Below, piece by piece: positions 13,900-22,169 of a stretch of 23,799 bases of DNA (its first letter is position 1; each line of letters opens with the position of its first letter). Both the position numbers and the translations under genes were made by a program. Origin of the DNA: UBA9619 sp964630665 (lineage in GTDB: Bacteria; Pseudomonadota; Gammaproteobacteria; Arenicellales; UBA868); contig CAZVVN010000054.1 of NCBI GenBank assembly GCA_964630665.1, positions 1 through 23,799 on the forward strand, written 5' to 3'. Under the pieces are notes generated by a model that worked only from the letters and a program-made list of their open reading frames with translations, was not told where the DNA came from and made no database searches.

Positions 13900-14790
13900 T
13901 CAGGGGTAGAGGTCCGGCGAGCCTCCAGGGCGGGTCTTGAAGCGTTTGTGGACCCAAAAATACTGATCGGGCATCCGCCGGACACAGTTTTCGATTGCCT
14001 GGTTCATTTTCTGGCAGTCCGCAACGGTTTCTTCGGTTGGGAAATCTTTGATCGGTGGATCGATAATGATCTCGAAGCCGGCCCCACCGGGTAAAAGGTG
14101 GGTCGTACAAGGCAGGACTCTGGCGTTGGTAAGCGCCGAGATTCGGCCCAGGACAGGCCAGGTCGCAGTTGGAATGCGAAAAAACGGCGCAAAGACCGCG
14201 CGTCTGGGGCCAGGGTCCTGGTCAGGCAGGTAATAGCAGGGTCGACCCTTGCGCATCGCCCGGATCAGCGATTTCATGTCGCTTTTGCGTTCAATCATCT
14301 GCCCTCCGAACCGACTGCGGGCCTTTAGCATCACTCGATCAAGGGCTTGATTCTTGCTGCGCTGGTAGATGCTGACTCCCGGATAGCGGGTAGACAGGAA
14401 AATCCCGGCGACTTCCATCGCCACGAAATGGGGCGCTAGTAGTACCACGCCATGCCCCTCGGAGAGTGACTGGTCAATCAGGTGTGCGTTCTGAACTCGG
14501 ATGGCTTTCTCAAAAGCTTGGCGGGAACCCCACCAGACAAAGCCAGAGAAAAGGAACATCCGTGCCGTGTTCTGAAAGTTGCGGCGAAGCATCCGATCGG
14601 TCTCGGCACTCGGGAGTTCCGGAAAACAGAGCTGAAGATTGCGCAATGCGATCTTTCGGCGGGACGGTACCAGCCGCAACAGAAGATTCCCGAGCAGGCC
14701 GCCTGTGTAAAATAAAACTGATAGCGGCATCAGGCTCACCAGCCAGAGAATACCGAGTCCGGTCCAGGTCAGCCAATAACGCGGGGTCAT
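13900..14790 (-). CDS. LpxL/HtrB-family lipid A acyltransferase
   Basis: A 296-residue membrane-anchored acyltransferase of the lysophospholipid acyltransferase superfamily. The family adds the secondary acyl chains to lipid A on the inner membrane. An N-terminal hydrophobic segment (about 7-40) is the anchor. The catalytic motif is HFVAMEV (His121-x4-Glu126), preceded by GVVLLAP. QRSKNQALDRVML, the Arg/Lys-rich patch and YLPDQDPG followed by FAPFF agree with LpxL/LpxM, and FWVHKRFKTRPGG near the end is typical. The start at ATG 14790 is chosen; a TTG codon precedes it. LpxL and LpxM cannot be separated by eye, and non-lipid A members exist. The gene is alone on this strand, convergent with the dehydrogenase and divergent from the editing protein. 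Confidence 0.88.
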   Translation of the reverse strand: MTPRYWLTWTGLGILWLVSLMPLSVLFYTGGLLGNLLLRLVPSRRKIALRNLQLCFPELPSAETDRMLRRNFQNTARMFLFSGFVWWGSRQAFEKAIRVQNAHLIDQSLSEGHGVVLLAPHFVAMEVAGIFLSTRYPGVSIYQRSKNQALDRVMLKARSRFGGQMIERKSDMKSLIRAMRKGRPCYYLPDQDPGPRRAVFAPFFRIPTATWPVLGRISALTNARVLPCTTHLLPGGAGFEIIIDPPIKDFPTEETVADCQKMNQAIENCVRRMPDQYFWVHKRFKTRPGGSPDLYP

Positions 14791-14858
14791 CAATACTCTA
14801 CTCAGTGTAGCTCAGGTCCAGGGCATGGGATCAAGTCACGTCAGGTGTGCAATCGATT

Positions 14859-14873
14859 CGCAATGGGATTGCG
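14859..14873. repeat. Inverted repeat in the lpxL/editing-protein divergent gap
   Basis: CGCAAT (14859-14864) and ATTGCG (14868-14873) form a perfect 6-bp inverted repeat with a 3-base spacer. A further GCAAT and the palindrome AATCGATT (14851-14858) lie directly upstream. The cluster sits mid-gap between divergent genes, where an operator might be. Apart from this and an isolated TTGACA (14912-14917) without a matching -10, the 210-base gap shows no feature. Confidence 0.3.
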
Positions 14874-15000
14874 AGGCCATCCTGTGTGGCATTGGCCTTG
14901 CCAGAAAAAATTTGACAGCCTCTTGTTCACAGGGCCTGCTGGGAAACTGGGTGCTTTACGATAAACTTCACCGCCAGTGATTATAGAACAGGGCCAGAGG

Positions 15001-15714
15001 GTGACCGAAGAACTGTTTCGTGCTGATAGCTATCTTCGCGAATGTGAGGCGTGTGTCACCGCTATACAGGGTGATCAGATCTGCCTGGATCGCACGGTTT
15101 TCTATCCTGAAGGCGGCGGTCAACCGGGTGATACCGGCGTTATTCTGCGAACCGGCGGTGTATCTGTCCGAGTTATAGATACCCTCAATACCAAGGAAAA
15201 CCACTTGGTTCATGTTGCCGAGGGTGGTGCGGAGCTGCCACAGGTGGGTGAGATCGTCACCGCCCGGATTGACTGGGAGCGGCGGTATCGCCTGATGCGA
15301 ATGCACAGCGCGCTGCACATGCTGTGCAGTGCAGTGCCGGCGCCGGTTACGGGGGGCGCGATCCGCGACGGGCAGGGGCGTCTTGATTTTGATCTGCCAG
15401 AGCCGGTCGACAAGGCAGAATTGACCGGGCTTTTGAATCAGGTAATTGCCAAGGATCGCCCCATGTCGATGCAGTGGATCACCGACCAAGAACTGGCTGA
15501 CCAGCCTGAACTTGTCCGGACAATGTCGGTGAAGCCACCGACCGGAACGGGAAAGATTCGACTTGTTCACTTCGAAGGGCTCGACCTTCAACCCTGTGGC
15601 GGTACACACGTAGCCTCAACCGGTGAGATCGGTAGTATCCGGGTCAGAAAGATCGAGAAGAAGGGGCGCCAGAATCGGCGCGTGATCTTGGTATTTGGCG
15701 ACAGTGCCAGCTGA
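15001..15714 (+). CDS. Alanyl-tRNA editing protein (AlaX type)
   Basis: A free-standing relative of the alanyl-tRNA synthetase editing domain, which hydrolyses mischarged tRNA-Ala (Ser or Gly). At 237 residues with an N-terminal FYPEGGGQPGDTG motif, it fits the medium (AlaX-M) class. The zinc-binding site is complete: HSALH (HxxxH) and CGGTH (CxxxH). The start is GTG 15001, giving TEELFRADSYLRECEA, the usual family N terminus. An in-frame GTG at 14977 would add eight residues. Neither has a strong ribosome site. It stands alone, with the lipid A acyltransferase gene diverging upstream and the MttB-family gene converging from downstream (73-base gap). Confidence 0.9.
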   Translation: MTEELFRADSYLRECEACVTAIQGDQICLDRTVFYPEGGGQPGDTGVILRTGGVSVRVIDTLNTKENHLVHVAEGGAELPQVGEIVTARIDWERRYRLMRMHSALHMLCSAVPAPVTGGAIRDGQGRLDFDLPEPVDKAELTGLLNQVIAKDRPMSMQWITDQELADQPELVRTMSVKPPTGTGKIRLVHFEGLDLQPCGGTHVASTGEIGSIRVRKIEKKGRQNRRVILVFGDSAS

Positions 15715-15787
15715 GCCATAGTGCTCATGGTCCACTTCTGGGACAGTTGCCAGCTCCTGGGCTGTGCCGTTGGTCGTGGGGTTATTT

Positions 15788-17332
15788 CTAGTAGTTGACA
15801 TCCGGCATCTCGGATTTACGCTGTGTAATGTAATCCTTAAGAGCCTCGTCCAGGGCGGTGTCGATCGGAGGTGGCTGATACTCCGCCAGCATCGACTTCC
15901 ATAGCTGATTGGCTCGTCTGGCGGCATCCTGGGCTCCTTCTGATTGCCACTGTTCAAAACTATTGCTGTCGGCGATAGTGGAACGGTAAAACGCAGTTTC
16001 AAAATTGGCCCGGGTATGCGCGCAGCCAAGAAAATGGTTGCCGGGGCCGACTTCACGCAGTGCGCTCATCGCCTGGCCAGATTCAGACTCATCCACACCA
16101 GCCAGGAAGACTTCGATCATGGCAGCTTGATCCGCATCCAAAACAAATTTTTCGTAGCCCATGGACAGCCCACCCTCGAGCCATCCAGCCGTGTGCAACA
16201 TGAAGTTCACACCAGCCATCATGGCGGCCTGAAGTGTATTTGCCGACTCATAGCCGGCTTGTGCATCGGCCAGTTTCGACGCGCAAAGCCCACCGCCGCT
16301 TCTGAAAGGCACCCCGAGGCGGCGGGACAGAGCGGCACAAATAAACAGAACCATGGAAGGCTCCGGGGTCCCAAAGGTCGGCGCACCCGACTGCATGGAC
16401 ACCGCGCTGCTGAATGTTCCGAATATGACCGGTGCACCTGGCCGAACCAGTTGTGTGAACGCAATGCCAGCCATCGCCTCTGCCAGAATCTGTGTGCAGG
16501 TGCCAATCACCGTCACCGGAGACATCGCACCAGCGAGTATGAAAGGGGAGATCACGGTAGCCTGGTTGTTGCTGGCGTAGACTCGTGCTGCCCCGAGCAT
16601 CGTGTCGTCATAGGTCATCGGTGAATTGGCATTGATCAGGCTGGTGATAACGCAGTTCTCGTCGACAAATCGTTCACCAAAGACCAATTTAGCCATCTCG
16701 ACTGTGTCCTGTGCTCTTTCTGGGGCCGTGACTGAGCCCATGAACGGTTTATCGCTGAAGCGCAGATGGCTGTAGATCATGTCTAGGTGACGTTTGTTGA
16801 CCGGAATGTCGACCGGTTCGCAGAGGGTTCCTCCAGAATGGTGGAGTGCCTGGCTCTGGTACGTCAGCTTAGTAAAATTCTGAAAGTCATCCAGGGTCGC
16901 GTAGCGCCGGCCGTTATCCAGATCTTGAACAAATGGTGGCCCGTAAGCCGGGGCCAGGACCGAATGATTACCTCCGATTCGAACACTGCGCGACGGGTTT
17001 CGGGCGTGTTGTACAAATTCACCCGGTGCTGATGCCTGGATGATTTCACGGCACATGCCCCTCGGAAACCGGACTCTTTCGCCGTTGATGGTTGCCCCGG
17101 CGGTGCGAAACAGCGCTAGAGCATTCTGATCATCCCGGAATTCGATGCCGATCTCTTCCAGCAGAGTTTCGGCGTTGTTTTCGACCAGGCTCAGCGTCTC
17201 TTCATTTGCCATTTCGTAGACGGGGATGCGCCGGGTAATATAGGGTGGGCCCACGGCTGAGAGTGCAGCACGCTTCGCACGCCTGGCCTGCCTAGCGCTG
17301 CCTCGGCTACTTCTGCTTTGCCGTGAGTTCAT
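15788..17332 (-). CDS. MttB-family (trimethylamine methyltransferase-like) protein without pyrrolysine
   Basis: A 514-residue member of the MttB superfamily (TIM-barrel methyltransferases). A basic Arg/Ser-rich N terminus is followed by the body with TLLEEIGIEF, GNHSVLAPAYGPPFVQDLDNGRRYATLDDF, HHSGGTLCEPVDIP, FSDKPFMGSV and a conserved C-terminal part (SGAPTFGTPEPSMVLF, GGGLCASKLADAQAGYES, MMAGVNFMLHTAGWLEGGLSMGYEKFVLD). The archaeal founder carries pyrrolysine at an in-frame amber codon. Here the frame has no internal TAG, so this belongs to the non-pyrrolysine branch, one known member of which is a corrinoid-dependent glycine betaine methyltransferase. No corrinoid protein is encoded nearby. 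The start at 17332 fits family length; an upstream GTG (17398) is possible. It is divergent from the dehydrogenase-like gene, which suggests a shared pathway. Substrate unknown. Confidence 0.87.
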   Translation of the reverse strand: MNSRQSRSSRGSARQARRAKRAALSAVGPPYITRRIPVYEMANEETLSLVENNAETLLEEIGIEFRDDQNALALFRTAGATINGERVRFPRGMCREIIQASAPGEFVQHARNPSRSVRIGGNHSVLAPAYGPPFVQDLDNGRRYATLDDFQNFTKLTYQSQALHHSGGTLCEPVDIPVNKRHLDMIYSHLRFSDKPFMGSVTAPERAQDTVEMAKLVFGERFVDENCVITSLINANSPMTYDDTMLGAARVYASNNQATVISPFILAGAMSPVTVIGTCTQILAEAMAGIAFTQLVRPGAPVIFGTFSSAVSMQSGAPTFGTPEPSMVLFICAALSRRLGVPFRSGGGLCASKLADAQAGYESANTLQAAMMAGVNFMLHTAGWLEGGLSMGYEKFVLDADQAAMIEVFLAGVDESESGQAMSALREVGPGNHFLGCAHTRANFETAFYRSTIADSNSFEQWQSEGAQDAARRANQLWKSMLAEYQPPPIDTALDEALKDYITQRKSEMPDVNY

Positions 17333-17632
17333 GATGGTATGGGAGTTATCTTGCTGAGATCGGGATTTTCCAGGCTTGTTCGGGGAATATCTGACCACTG
17401 TGCGACGGGCCTATAGCGCCGAGCGCCAATACTGATTTCTAATCGTAGGCCTGGTAATGGCGCAAAGGCGAAAGATCAGGTCGTTGGGTCATATTCGACA
17501 GCTTTTTGCGGCGTGGACGGGAGTATTACCAGCCAAATAGAATACCGCGGCGGCCCAAGCCCACAAGCCGCATCAAATCCTGATCTCTGATTCAAGTGGC
17601 TGGAGTGCTCCCGGATTAGCTGAGGAATAATT
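17333..17632. other. 300-bp divergent regulatory gap
   Basis: Intergenic DNA between the MttB-family gene (minus) and the dehydrogenase-like gene (plus); no gene is supported in it. It holds an 8-bp inverted repeat, CTGGTAAT at 17451-17458 and ATTACCAG at 17525-17532 (66 bases between), and a GCGCC direct repeat near 17416-17427. A repressor or activator for both genes might bind here, but no clear sigma-70 promoter pair was found. Confidence 0.4.
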
Positions 17633-20143
17633 ATGAGAAGCCAAGCACGAGCAGTAGTCATCGGAGGCGGTGTGGTCGGGGTCAGCACCTTGTACCATCT
17701 GGCACGAAAAGGCTGGAGTGACGTGATGCTGGTCGAACGAAAAGAGTTGACATCGGGGTCAACATGGCACGCAGCCGGTCTGCTACCGCTGTTTAACATG
17801 AGTTACTCGGTTGGTCAGATACACAAATACTCGGTCTCCTTTTACGGCGAACTTGAGGCCGAAACCGGACAGGACGTCGGTCTGCGGCGGGTCTCCAATA
17901 TCCGACTGGCCTGCACAAAGGACCGGATGGATGAATACCGGTTTTATGCCGGCGTCGCTGAAACCATCGGTGTCGAGGTTCGTTTCCTGTTGCCTGACGA
18001 GGTTCGAGAGATCTGGCCCCTGTGCAACGTTGACGGTCTCGTCGGCGCGATTCAACACCCCGAAGACGGATACATTCAGCCGGCCGATCTAACTCAGGCG
18101 CTGGCCGCTGGAGCCCGATCCCGGGGCGCAGAGATCTTCCGCAACACTTGTGTCACGGGGCTGGAATCGACTGCCAGTGGTGAATGGCTCGTTTATACGG
18201 ACAAAGGCACCGTCACCTGTGAGCATGTGGTCTTGGCTACCGGAAATTTCGTCCGGCAGACGGGCGCGATGGTCGGGCTCGATCTTCCGGTGATCCCGGT
18301 GCAGCATCAGTTCATCGTGACCGAGCCGCATCCTGATATCGTGGCCCGGCAGTCTGCCGGTTTACCTGAGATGGGCGTATTGCGGGAGTCGGATGCTTCA
18401 TATTATCTGCGTGAAGAAAACGGAGGCCTACTGCTCGGACCGTACGAGAAAGGGGCGCCGTGCTGTTATATCGACGGCCCCGGTGTTGACTCAGAATATG
18501 AATTGTTTGACAGCGATCTCGAGCGATTGATGCCACATGTCGAAGCAGCAATGAGGCGGGTGCCTGCATTTGGAGAAGTCGGTGTTAAACAGATCTACAA
18601 CGGTGCGATCTGTTACACACCCGACGGTAGCCCGATCATAGGGCCGGCCTGGGGGCTGAAAAACCTCTGGCTGAATGAGGGTCACAGTTTCGGCATTACG
18701 GCGGCCGGTGGTGCCGGCTGGCAGCTCGCGGAATGGATCGTAGATGGTGAACCAACCATTGACATGATGGGTGTCGATCCACGGCGGTTCGGGCCCTATG
18801 CTACCAGGGGATATCTCAAGGAGAAAAACGAGGAGGCGTACGCTAATGTCTTTACAATCCATTACCCGGACGAAGAACGCTCGGCCGCCAGACCTTTAAA
18901 GCGGGCACCATGCTACGAGCGGATGAAGAGTCTTGGCGCAGTGTTTGGGTCGGTTTACGGCTGGGAACGGCCCAACTGGTTCGCGCCTCAGGGGTATGGC
19001 CTGACTGCGGAAGAACTCAACAAGGACGGCACGTTGACCGGAAAGAACCACCCAACCGTAACTGGGGGTGAAATGCCGGTTGAAAAATGGAGTTTCAGGA
19101 GAAGTAATTACTTTGATTTTGTTGGGCAGGAGTGCTGTCACGTTCACGAAAAGGTTGGCCTGCTGGACATGTCGGCTTTCGCAAAGTTCCAGGTCTCTGG
19201 GTCCGGTGCCTGTGATTGGCTGGAAAGCCTGTTTGCCAATCGTGTTCCGCGGCGAGCCGGCCGTATAGGGCTCTGCCATCTACTGACTTCCGGGGGTGGA
19301 GTTCGATCGGAATTTACCGTCTATCGTCTTGGGGAAAGTTCTTTCTACCTGGTCTCCGCAGGCGCCTTTGAGCGGCATGACTGGGATTATCTACAGCGTT
19401 ATTGTCCGGGCGACGGAAGTGTCAGGTTGGAGAAGATCACCAGCCAGTTTGGGGTGCTGGTCGTTGCAGGACCTCGCTCCCGAAGCCTGCTGCAGTCCCT
19501 GACCGATACCGATCTTTCCAGCGAGTCATTCGCTTGGCTAAGTGGTAAGGAACTAAGCCTAGGTGCAGCGACCTGTCATGCGATCAAAGTGAATTTTGTC
19601 GGGGAGCTGGGTTGGGAGCTGCACCATCCGATCGATATGCAGAACTATATCTTTGATCTTTTGATGCGAGCCGGCGAGCCCTTTGAGCTGAAACCTTTTG
19701 GTATCCGCGCGATGGATTCGCTGCGTTTGGAGAAATCATACCGCTTGATTCCGCGGGAATTGTCTATAGAGTACGCGGCGCTCGAGTCAGGCCTGGAGCG
19801 CTTTGTGCACCTGGAGAAGAGGGAATTTGTAGGTAAAGATGGGTTACTCGAATGGCAGGCGCGCGGATTCAACTGGCGATTTGTTACTATGGAGCTCCTC
19901 GATATCGTTGATGCGGATGCCAGAGGCTCTGAGCCAATTTACCTGGGTGATAGGCTGGTCGGTCGTTGTACGTCGGGTGGATTTGGCTGGCGGACGGGCA
20001 AATCCCTCGCTCTGGCGATGGTCGACCCGGCTGTGGCCGATGAAGGCACGAAGCTTGAGATGCAGATTTTAGGTGAAAGATTCCAGACGCAGATCATTCC
20101 TGAATCCCCTTTCGACCCCGATAATCAGGTTCTGCAGAATTAG
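17633..20143 (+). CDS. Dimethylglycine/sarcosine dehydrogenase-like flavoprotein with GcvT domain
   Basis: An 836-residue enzyme of the DMGDH/SARDH family, which removes N-methyl groups oxidatively. The N-terminal DAO-type FAD domain has the dinucleotide motif VVIGGGVVGVSTLYHLARKG and, at His46, STWHAAGL, the position of covalent flavin attachment in known dimethylglycine dehydrogenases. A linker/FAO region follows to about 430. The C-terminal half is a GcvT-like aminomethyltransferase fold (about 440-830) with FVGELGWELHHP and PFGIRAMDSLRLEK, which in relatives binds tetrahydrofolate and takes the formaldehyde-level carbon. A GAGGAA ribosome site precedes the ATG. etfB and etfA follow, matching the ETF electron acceptor of the family. 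Substrate could be dimethylglycine, sarcosine or another methylated amine. Confidence 0.88.
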   Translation: MRSQARAVVIGGGVVGVSTLYHLARKGWSDVMLVERKELTSGSTWHAAGLLPLFNMSYSVGQIHKYSVSFYGELEAETGQDVGLRRVSNIRLACTKDRMDEYRFYAGVAETIGVEVRFLLPDEVREIWPLCNVDGLVGAIQHPEDGYIQPADLTQALAAGARSRGAEIFRNTCVTGLESTASGEWLVYTDKGTVTCEHVVLATGNFVRQTGAMVGLDLPVIPVQHQFIVTEPHPDIVARQSAGLPEMGVLRESDASYYLREENGGLLLGPYEKGAPCCYIDGPGVDSEYELFDSDLERLMPHVEAAMRRVPAFGEVGVKQIYNGAICYTPDGSPIIGPAWGLKNLWLNEGHSFGITAAGGAGWQLAEWIVDGEPTIDMMGVDPRRFGPYATRGYLKEKNEEAYANVFTIHYPDEERSAARPLKRAPCYERMKSLGAVFGSVYGWERPNWFAPQGYGLTAEELNKDGTLTGKNHPTVTGGEMPVEKWSFRRSNYFDFVGQECCHVHEKVGLLDMSAFAKFQVSGSGACDWLESLFANRVPRRAGRIGLCHLLTSGGGVRSEFTVYRLGESSFYLVSAGAFERHDWDYLQRYCPGDGSVRLEKITSQFGVLVVAGPRSRSLLQSLTDTDLSSESFAWLSGKELSLGAATCHAIKVNFVGELGWELHHPIDMQNYIFDLLMRAGEPFELKPFGIRAMDSLRLEKSYRLIPRELSIEYAALESGLERFVHLEKREFVGKDGLLEWQARGFNWRFVTMELLDIVDADARGSEPIYLGDRLVGRCTSGGFGWRTGKSLALAMVDPAVADEGTKLEMQILGERFQTQIIPESPFDPDNQVLQN

Positions 20144-20193
20144 GTTGGTTCAATGCCCCGACCGGGGTTCAGATTATTAGAGGCTGATACACA

Positions 20194-20943
20194 ATGAAAG
20201 TACTGGTTCCCGTCAAGCGGGTGATCGATGCAAACATAAAGGTCCGAGTGAAATCGGATCACTCCGGTGTTGAACTGAATAATGTCAAGATGGCAATGAA
20301 CCCGTTCTGTGAGATCGCTGTCGAAGAAGCGATTAGGTTGAAAGAGTCCGGGTCGGTAGAAGAGATCATCGTCGTGGCAGCGGGGCCCGCCCAGAGTCAG
20401 GAAACACTTCGCACCGGGCTCGCAATGGGCGCCGACCGGGCGATTCTTATTGAAACCGATGAGCCACCGGAGCCGCTGGCTGTTGCCAAGCTCCTTAAAG
20501 TGGTTGTTGATCGGGAAACCCCCGGGCTGGTTATCCTCGGCAAGCAGGCTATTGACGGCGACAATAACCAGACGGGCCAGATGCTTGCGGCGTTGCTTGG
20601 CTGGTCAATTGGAACTTTCGTGTCGAAACTGACGGTCGAAGCGGACACAATAAAAGTCACCCGTGAGGTAGACGGTGGACTGGAAAATCTGGACTTGGTT
20701 CGGCCATCGGTGGTGACGGTAGACCTCAGACTCAATGAACCAAGGTATGCGTCATTACCCAATATCATGAAGGCCAAGAAGAAGCCTTTGGATACCCTGA
20801 ATCCGGAGGAACTTGCGGTCGACATCTCGCCCAGGCTGGAAGTCGTCAGTGTGGTAGAGCCACCGGCGAGGAGTGCTGGAGTCAAGGTCGAGAGCGCGGC
20901 CGAACTGGTTGATAAACTCAAGAATGAAGCGAAGGTGATTTGA
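20194..20943 (+). CDS. etfB: Electron transfer flavoprotein beta subunit
   Basis: A 249-residue ETF beta subunit. It binds AMP and carries the recognition loop for partner dehydrogenases. VLVPVKRVIDANIKVRVK, MNPFCEIAVEEAIRLKE, ETLRTGLAMGADRAI, GKQAIDGDNNQTGQMLAALLGW and the recognition-loop motif RLNEPRYASLPNIMKAKKKPL are all present. It lies 50 bases after the dehydrogenase-like gene with AGAGG before the ATG, and one base separates its stop from the etfA ATG. It belongs to the classical (group I) type by sequence. It could serve this dehydrogenase alone or also fatty-acid oxidation; no acyl-CoA dehydrogenase is in the window. Confidence 0.97.
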   Translation: MKVLVPVKRVIDANIKVRVKSDHSGVELNNVKMAMNPFCEIAVEEAIRLKESGSVEEIIVVAAGPAQSQETLRTGLAMGADRAILIETDEPPEPLAVAKLLKVVVDRETPGLVILGKQAIDGDNNQTGQMLAALLGWSIGTFVSKLTVEADTIKVTREVDGGLENLDLVRPSVVTVDLRLNEPRYASLPNIMKAKKKPLDTLNPEELAVDISPRLEVVSVVEPPARSAGVKVESAAELVDKLKNEAKVI

Positions 20944-20944
20944 A

Positions 20945-21883
20945 ATGGCAATTCTGGTCATTGGCGAACACGATAACAGTGAACTGAAACCGTCGACGTT
21001 GAACGCAGTCACAGCTGCCCAACAACTGGGCGCAGAGATAGATCTCCTTGTCGCCGGATCCGACTGCAGCGCTGCTGCTGAGCACGCTGGGCGGGTGAGC
21101 GGTGTTGGTCGAGTATTAAAGGCAGAGTCAGTGTGTCTGGCCGATGCTTTGGCAGAAAATCTAGCGCCGCTGATAGTGTCGCTGGCAGGGGGCTATTCCC
21201 ACGTCGTTGCACCGGCATCGACATTCGGGAAAAACGTCATACCAAGGGCGTCGGCGCTGCTAGATGTGCAACCGGTCTCGGATATCAGTGCTATCGAGAG
21301 CGAGGACACGTTCACGCGGCCGATCTATGCTGGCAACGCGATGGCTATGGTTCGTTCAAAAGATCCGATCAAGCTGATCACTGTTCGAACGACTGCTTTT
21401 GAGGCCGCAGCTGAAGATGGCAGTGCGCCGATCGAGGAGGTCACTGCTGTCGATGATTCAGGATTGTCAAGATTTGCCGGCGAAGAACTGACCCGGTCTG
21501 AACGGCCGGAATTGACCACCGCGGATGTCATCATTTCAGGTGGGCGAGGCATGCAGAGTGGGGATAACTTTCCGATGCTGGAGCGTATCGCTGACAAGCT
21601 TGGCGCAGCCGTGGGTGCTTCACGAGCTGCCGTAGATGCTGGCTATGTACCCAACGATTACCAGGTCGGACAGACCGGTAAAGTGGTCGCACCGGACCTT
21701 TACATTGCCGTCGGTATTTCTGGCGCCATACAGCATTTGGCCGGCATGAAAGACTCCAAGGTGATCGTCGCGATTAACAAGGATGAAGAAGCACCGATCT
21801 TCCAGGTTGCGGATTACGGTTGGGTAGCGGATCTGTTCGAGGCCATTCCCCAATTGGAAGAAGCCTTGGACGAGGCCAGCTGA
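20945..21883 (+). CDS. etfA: Electron transfer flavoprotein alpha subunit
   Basis: A 312-residue ETF alpha subunit that forms the heterodimer with EtfB and holds the FAD that receives electrons from dehydrogenases and passes them to ETF:ubiquinone oxidoreductase. The C-terminal FAD domain has the family signature: IISGGRGMQSGDNFPMLE, LGAAVGASRAAVDAGYVPNDYQVGQTGKVVAPDLYIAVGISGAIQH, then IVAINKDEEAPIFQVADYGWVADLF. The N-terminal part is the usual variable domain. The ATG lies one base after the etfB stop. A strong hairpin follows the gene. ETF:ubiquinone oxidoreductase itself is not in the window. Confidence 0.97.
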   Translation: MAILVIGEHDNSELKPSTLNAVTAAQQLGAEIDLLVAGSDCSAAAEHAGRVSGVGRVLKAESVCLADALAENLAPLIVSLAGGYSHVVAPASTFGKNVIPRASALLDVQPVSDISAIESEDTFTRPIYAGNAMAMVRSKDPIKLITVRTTAFEAAAEDGSAPIEEVTAVDDSGLSRFAGEELTRSERPELTTADVIISGGRGMQSGDNFPMLERIADKLGAAVGASRAAVDAGYVPNDYQVGQTGKVVAPDLYIAVGISGAIQHLAGMKDSKVIVAINKDEEAPIFQVADYGWVADLFEAIPQLEEALDEAS

Positions 21884-21937
21884 GGGCCCTGCACAACACT
21901 GGTTGTCGAAAACAGGCTCCGGAGGCGAGTGTCAGTG

Positions 21938-21968
21938 AGCGATGCCCGGCAAAGTGCCGGGCATCGCT
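21938..21968 (+). terminator. Long hairpin after etfA (probable terminator)
   Basis: Positions 21938-21950 pair perfectly with 21956-21968 (13 bp, GC-rich, core GCCCGGC) around an AAAGT loop. It lies 55 bases after the etfA stop. Only TT and then GTCG follow on the plus strand, so the T tract is weak. It may stop transcription, act in both directions toward the convergent mupP-like gene, or stabilise the mRNA end. The rest of the gap to 22169 holds no gene. Confidence 0.6.
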
Positions 21969-22169
21969 TTGTCGAAGATCATCGACCGGCCCGGATTTTC
22001 TAACCGATTTGCACATCCTTGTGCGATGTTCCGGCCAGCGTCGCCGACCGGTAGATTATTTGCTGACTGGGACAATTGTCGCTGTGAACCAGTTCACAAA
22101 TGATCGACACGGATCCGGCAGCCCGCACCTCCTTGTTTCATTTGTCTGACGAGCAACAGCAGTAACGAG

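Noticed and set aside
13473..13985. 170-codon open frame on the minus strand
   Set aside because: Antisense to the dehydrogenase gene and overlaps the acyltransferase gene in another frame.
14968..15609. 213-codon open frame on the minus strand
   Set aside because: Antisense to the alanyl-tRNA editing gene, whose zinc motifs show the other strand is coding.
15727..15775. Imperfect hairpin (CCAG/CTGG core) between the editing protein and mttB as a terminator
   Set aside because: The stem is short and bulged and no T tract follows on either strand.
15788..15790. TAG at the end of the MttB-family gene as a pyrrolysine codon
   Set aside because: Two codons later a TAA follows, so read-through would add only two residues. 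The protein is already full length, and pyrrolysine in MttB is internal.
15944..16624. 226-codon open frame on the plus strand
   Set aside because: Fully antisense to the well-supported MttB-family gene; composition looks like a codon shadow.
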